From: Microbacterium sp. SMR1
GTDB taxonomy: Bacteria > Actinomycetota > Actinomycetes > Actinomycetales > Microbacteriaceae
Length of the DNA stretch: 64,000 bases
Assembly: GCF_003289625.1 (NCBI RefSeq)
Contig: NZ_QMBN01000003.1
Location: 62,001-126,000 of the forward strand
Direction of reading: 5' to 3'
Within the stretch, counting starts at the first letter, position 1, and the number at the start of each line of letters is the position of its first letter. The notes beneath the pieces are model-generated. The model was given only the letters and a program-made list of their open reading frames with translations, made no database searches and had not been told where the DNA came from. Below are positions 62,568 through 64,000 of this stretch, one piece after another. A program made the position numbers and the translations under genes.

Positions 62568-63299
62568 TCAGCGCTCCCAGGGCGATTCGTCGTGGTCGGA
62601 GTCGTCATCCTCGGCCGAATCATCGTCCTCGTCCGAATCATCGTCCTCGTCCGAGTCGTCATCATCGTCGTCGAACTCGTCGTCAGCCGAGTCGTCTTCG
62701 TCGTCATCGGCAGCGCCGGAATCGAGCGCGTCGATGTCGACCCCGTCGACGTCGCCCGCGTGGGTGACCGCCGTGCTGCCGTCCGCGAAGTCGTCCTCGT
62801 CCGCGTCGTCGTCGAGGTCGTCCGCGTCGTCGTCGAGATCGTCCGCGTCGTCGTCGCTGTCATCGTCCTCGTCCGCGGCGGCCTGTGCGGCCTGGTAGTC
62901 CGCGAGCCGCACGGCCCACGGAACCCACTCGGGAGCGAGCAGCGCTCCGACGGCCGGGAGCAGCTCGACCTCGAGCACCGTCGGCTCGGCGTCTTCGACG
63001 ACGGCGACGCTGACCGTCCACAGCCACCCGGGGTAGCCGGCCAGACGGTTGGCGAAGCGCAGAGATACGACGCCGTCGGCCTCGACGACGTAGTCGACGG
63101 GATCGCCGACGGTCGACGGGGGCGTGATCTCGGCGAGCGCGGCCAGGGCGAGATCGTGAGCGGCGAGCAGACGTTCGTCGACCGCGACCGGCTCGGACGC
63201 TACGGCATCCTCGGGCGCTGCGGCCTCGTCAGACGCCGGCTCGATGACGTCGACCTCGTCCGTCGCCGACGTGTCGGCGGGCTCAGGCGTCGAGGTCAT
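62568..63299 (-). CDS. DUF3027 domain protein with Asp-rich tail
   Basis: Protein of 243 residues. The conserved part (about 40-140) includes LAALAEITPPSTVGDPVDYV, SLRFANRLAGYPGWLWTVSV and LLAPEWVPWAVRLADYQ, typical of DUF3027. The last ~100 residues are almost wholly Asp/Glu/Ser/Ala with long acidic runs. Overlaps the cold-shock gene by 17 bases, so both are probably coexpressed. Function unknown. Confidence 0.9.
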   Translation of the reverse strand: MTSTPEPADTSATDEVDVIEPASDEAAAPEDAVASEPVAVDERLLAAHDLALAALAEITPPSTVGDPVDYVVEADGVVSLRFANRLAGYPGWLWTVSVAVVEDAEPTVLEVELLPAVGALLAPEWVPWAVRLADYQAAQAAADEDDDSDDDADDLDDDADDLDDDADEDDFADGSTAVTHAGDVDGVDIDALDSGAADDDEDDSADDEFDDDDDDSDEDDDSDEDDDSAEDDDSDHDESPWER

Positions 63300-63666
63300 C
63301 GGCGACCTTGCGCAGCACCGCGGCGATCTTCTTGCCGTGACCCGAGCTGGGGTAGCGGCCGCGACGGAGATCGGCGCCGATGCCGTCGAGGAGTTTCACG
63401 AGGTCCTCGACGATGATCGCCATGTCGTCCGCGGGCTTGCGGTTGCGCTTGCTCAGGCTCACGGGAGCCTCGAGCACGCGGACGGCCAGCGCCTGCAGAC
63501 CGCGCTTGCCATCAGCGACACCGAACTCGAGGCGCGTGCCGGGCTTGAGCGACTCGGTGCCCGCCGGGAGTGCCGTGGCGTGCAGGAAGACGTCCTGGCC
63601 GTCATCGGAGGAGATGAAGCCGAACCCCTTCTCGTCGTCGTAGAACCTGACCTTGCCGGTGGGCAT
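63283..63666 (-). CDS. Cold-shock domain protein with C-terminal extension
   Basis: RNA/DNA-binding protein of 127 residues. The cold-shock domain (1-66) has MPTGKVRFYDDEKGFGFISS with RNP1 KGFGFI and RNP2 VFLHA. An extension of 60 residues (ALAVRVLEAPVSLSKRNRKP and a helical end) is longer than a CspA-like protein of about 67 residues. Forms an operon with the DUF3027 gene, an arrangement common in actinobacteria. Confidence 0.95.
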   Translation of the reverse strand: MPTGKVRFYDDEKGFGFISSDDGQDVFLHATALPAGTESLKPGTRLEFGVADGKRGLQALAVRVLEAPVSLSKRNRKPADDMAIIVEDLVKLLDGIGADLRRGRYPSSGHGKKIAAVLRKVADDLDA

Positions 63667-63778
63667 GTGCGTACCTCGCTGTCACGGACCGCGTTTCGCG
63701 GGCAGAACGGAATGCCGGGGCCGTGTCAGCCCCGGTAACCAGCCTACGGCACCACTGCGAACCGCTACGCTGATGCGG

Positions 63779-64000
63779 ATGAGCACGCGCAGCACGGGCG
63801 ACGACCTTCCGGTCCGCCGTATCGACCGCATCCTCGCGTTCATGTCGCTGGGGCTGCTGATTCTGGCGATCGTCTGTTTCTTCGCGATCATCATCGGCAC
63901 CGCGACCGGCATGGAGCAGACAGACTTCGGCACCGGGGCGTGGCCCACGGTCAGCGCCATCGTGTGGATCGCGCCGCCCGTCGCGTTCGCCCTGCTGCTG
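63779..64000 (+). CDS. Membrane protein, N-terminal part (cut by window edge)
   Basis: From the ATG at 63779 at least 74 residues are seen. There are two membrane segments (FMSLGLLILAIVCFFAIIIG and VSAIVWIAPPVAFALLL) after a short basic start RSTGDDLPVRRIDRI. No family can be named from this piece. Divergent from the cold-shock gene. Confidence 0.75.
   Translation, partial: MSTRSTGDDLPVRRIDRILAFMSLGLLILAIVCFFAIIIGTATGMEQTDFGTGAWPTVSAIVWIAPPVAFALLL

Noticed and set aside
62570..62890. GTC/ATC-type microsatellite or regulatory repeat
   Set aside because: It encodes the Asp-rich tail of the DUF3027 protein in a consistent frame.

Overview
The window reads as chromosomal DNA of a high-GC actinobacterium, most likely a member of Microbacteriaceae close to Microbacterium (inference, not a database match). 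Supporting signs are very GC-rich codon use, frequent GTG and TTG starts, a leaderless promoter, a 16-bp actinobacterial LexA box before an imuA'-imuB-dnaE2 cassette, DUF2510, DUF805 and DUF3027 proteins, and a leuA preceded by a leucine leader peptide. There are about 63 real or broken protein genes, one tRNA gene, and no rRNA, CRISPR array or transposase that I can see.

Layout. 1-3.5 kb: truncated DEAD-box helicase, UbiB-like kinase, a LysR head without effector domain, VanZ protein. 3.6-13.5 kb: a carbohydrate-use region with a sorbitol-type dehydrogenase, a 1099-residue DUF5107/TPR protein, an AraC regulator, a cellulase-like hydrolase and a binding-protein-dependent sugar ABC importer. 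A 40-bp bipartite element occurs both before the AraC gene and before the importer, which suggests one regulon. 13.6-20.5 kb: esterase, small membrane proteins, a leaderless HTH regulator with a ClpN-SRPBCC fusion, and an ABC-F ATPase.

20.6-38.5 kb is an accessory, defence-rich region. A ~330-bp direct repeat carrying an S4-domain gene (intact on the right, start codon lost on the left) flanks a less GC-rich island. The island holds a lipoprotein gene, a dead alpha/beta hydrolase gene and a three-gene operon sce7726-sce7725-RES. Next come a LysM protein, an AAA ATPase-HNH nuclease pair of Septu-like architecture that ends inside a truncated lipoprotein gene, and a CPBP protease gene divergent from a two-component system. 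A GIY-YIG/DUF2075 helicase plus MazG-like pair follows at the 3' end of tRNA-Arg(CCU), then a DUF2510-DUF4041-GIY-YIG protein.

38.5-64 kb returns to ordinary chromosome: SdpI and GNAT genes, a dead response-regulator gene, an 83-bp tandem hairpin repeat, a GntR regulator, leuA with attenuator, an ArsR-like regulator with an MFS exporter, an alpha-amylase, the SOS mutasome imuA'-imuB-dnaE2, an epoxide hydrolase gene divergent from a CGNR regulator, a TetR-controlled ABC-2 exporter, an HNH gene, an M23 peptidase, a DtxR-like regulator, serC, a DUF3027 protein and a cold-shock protein. Several regulator genes sit beside clear palindromes that allow local operator predictions.
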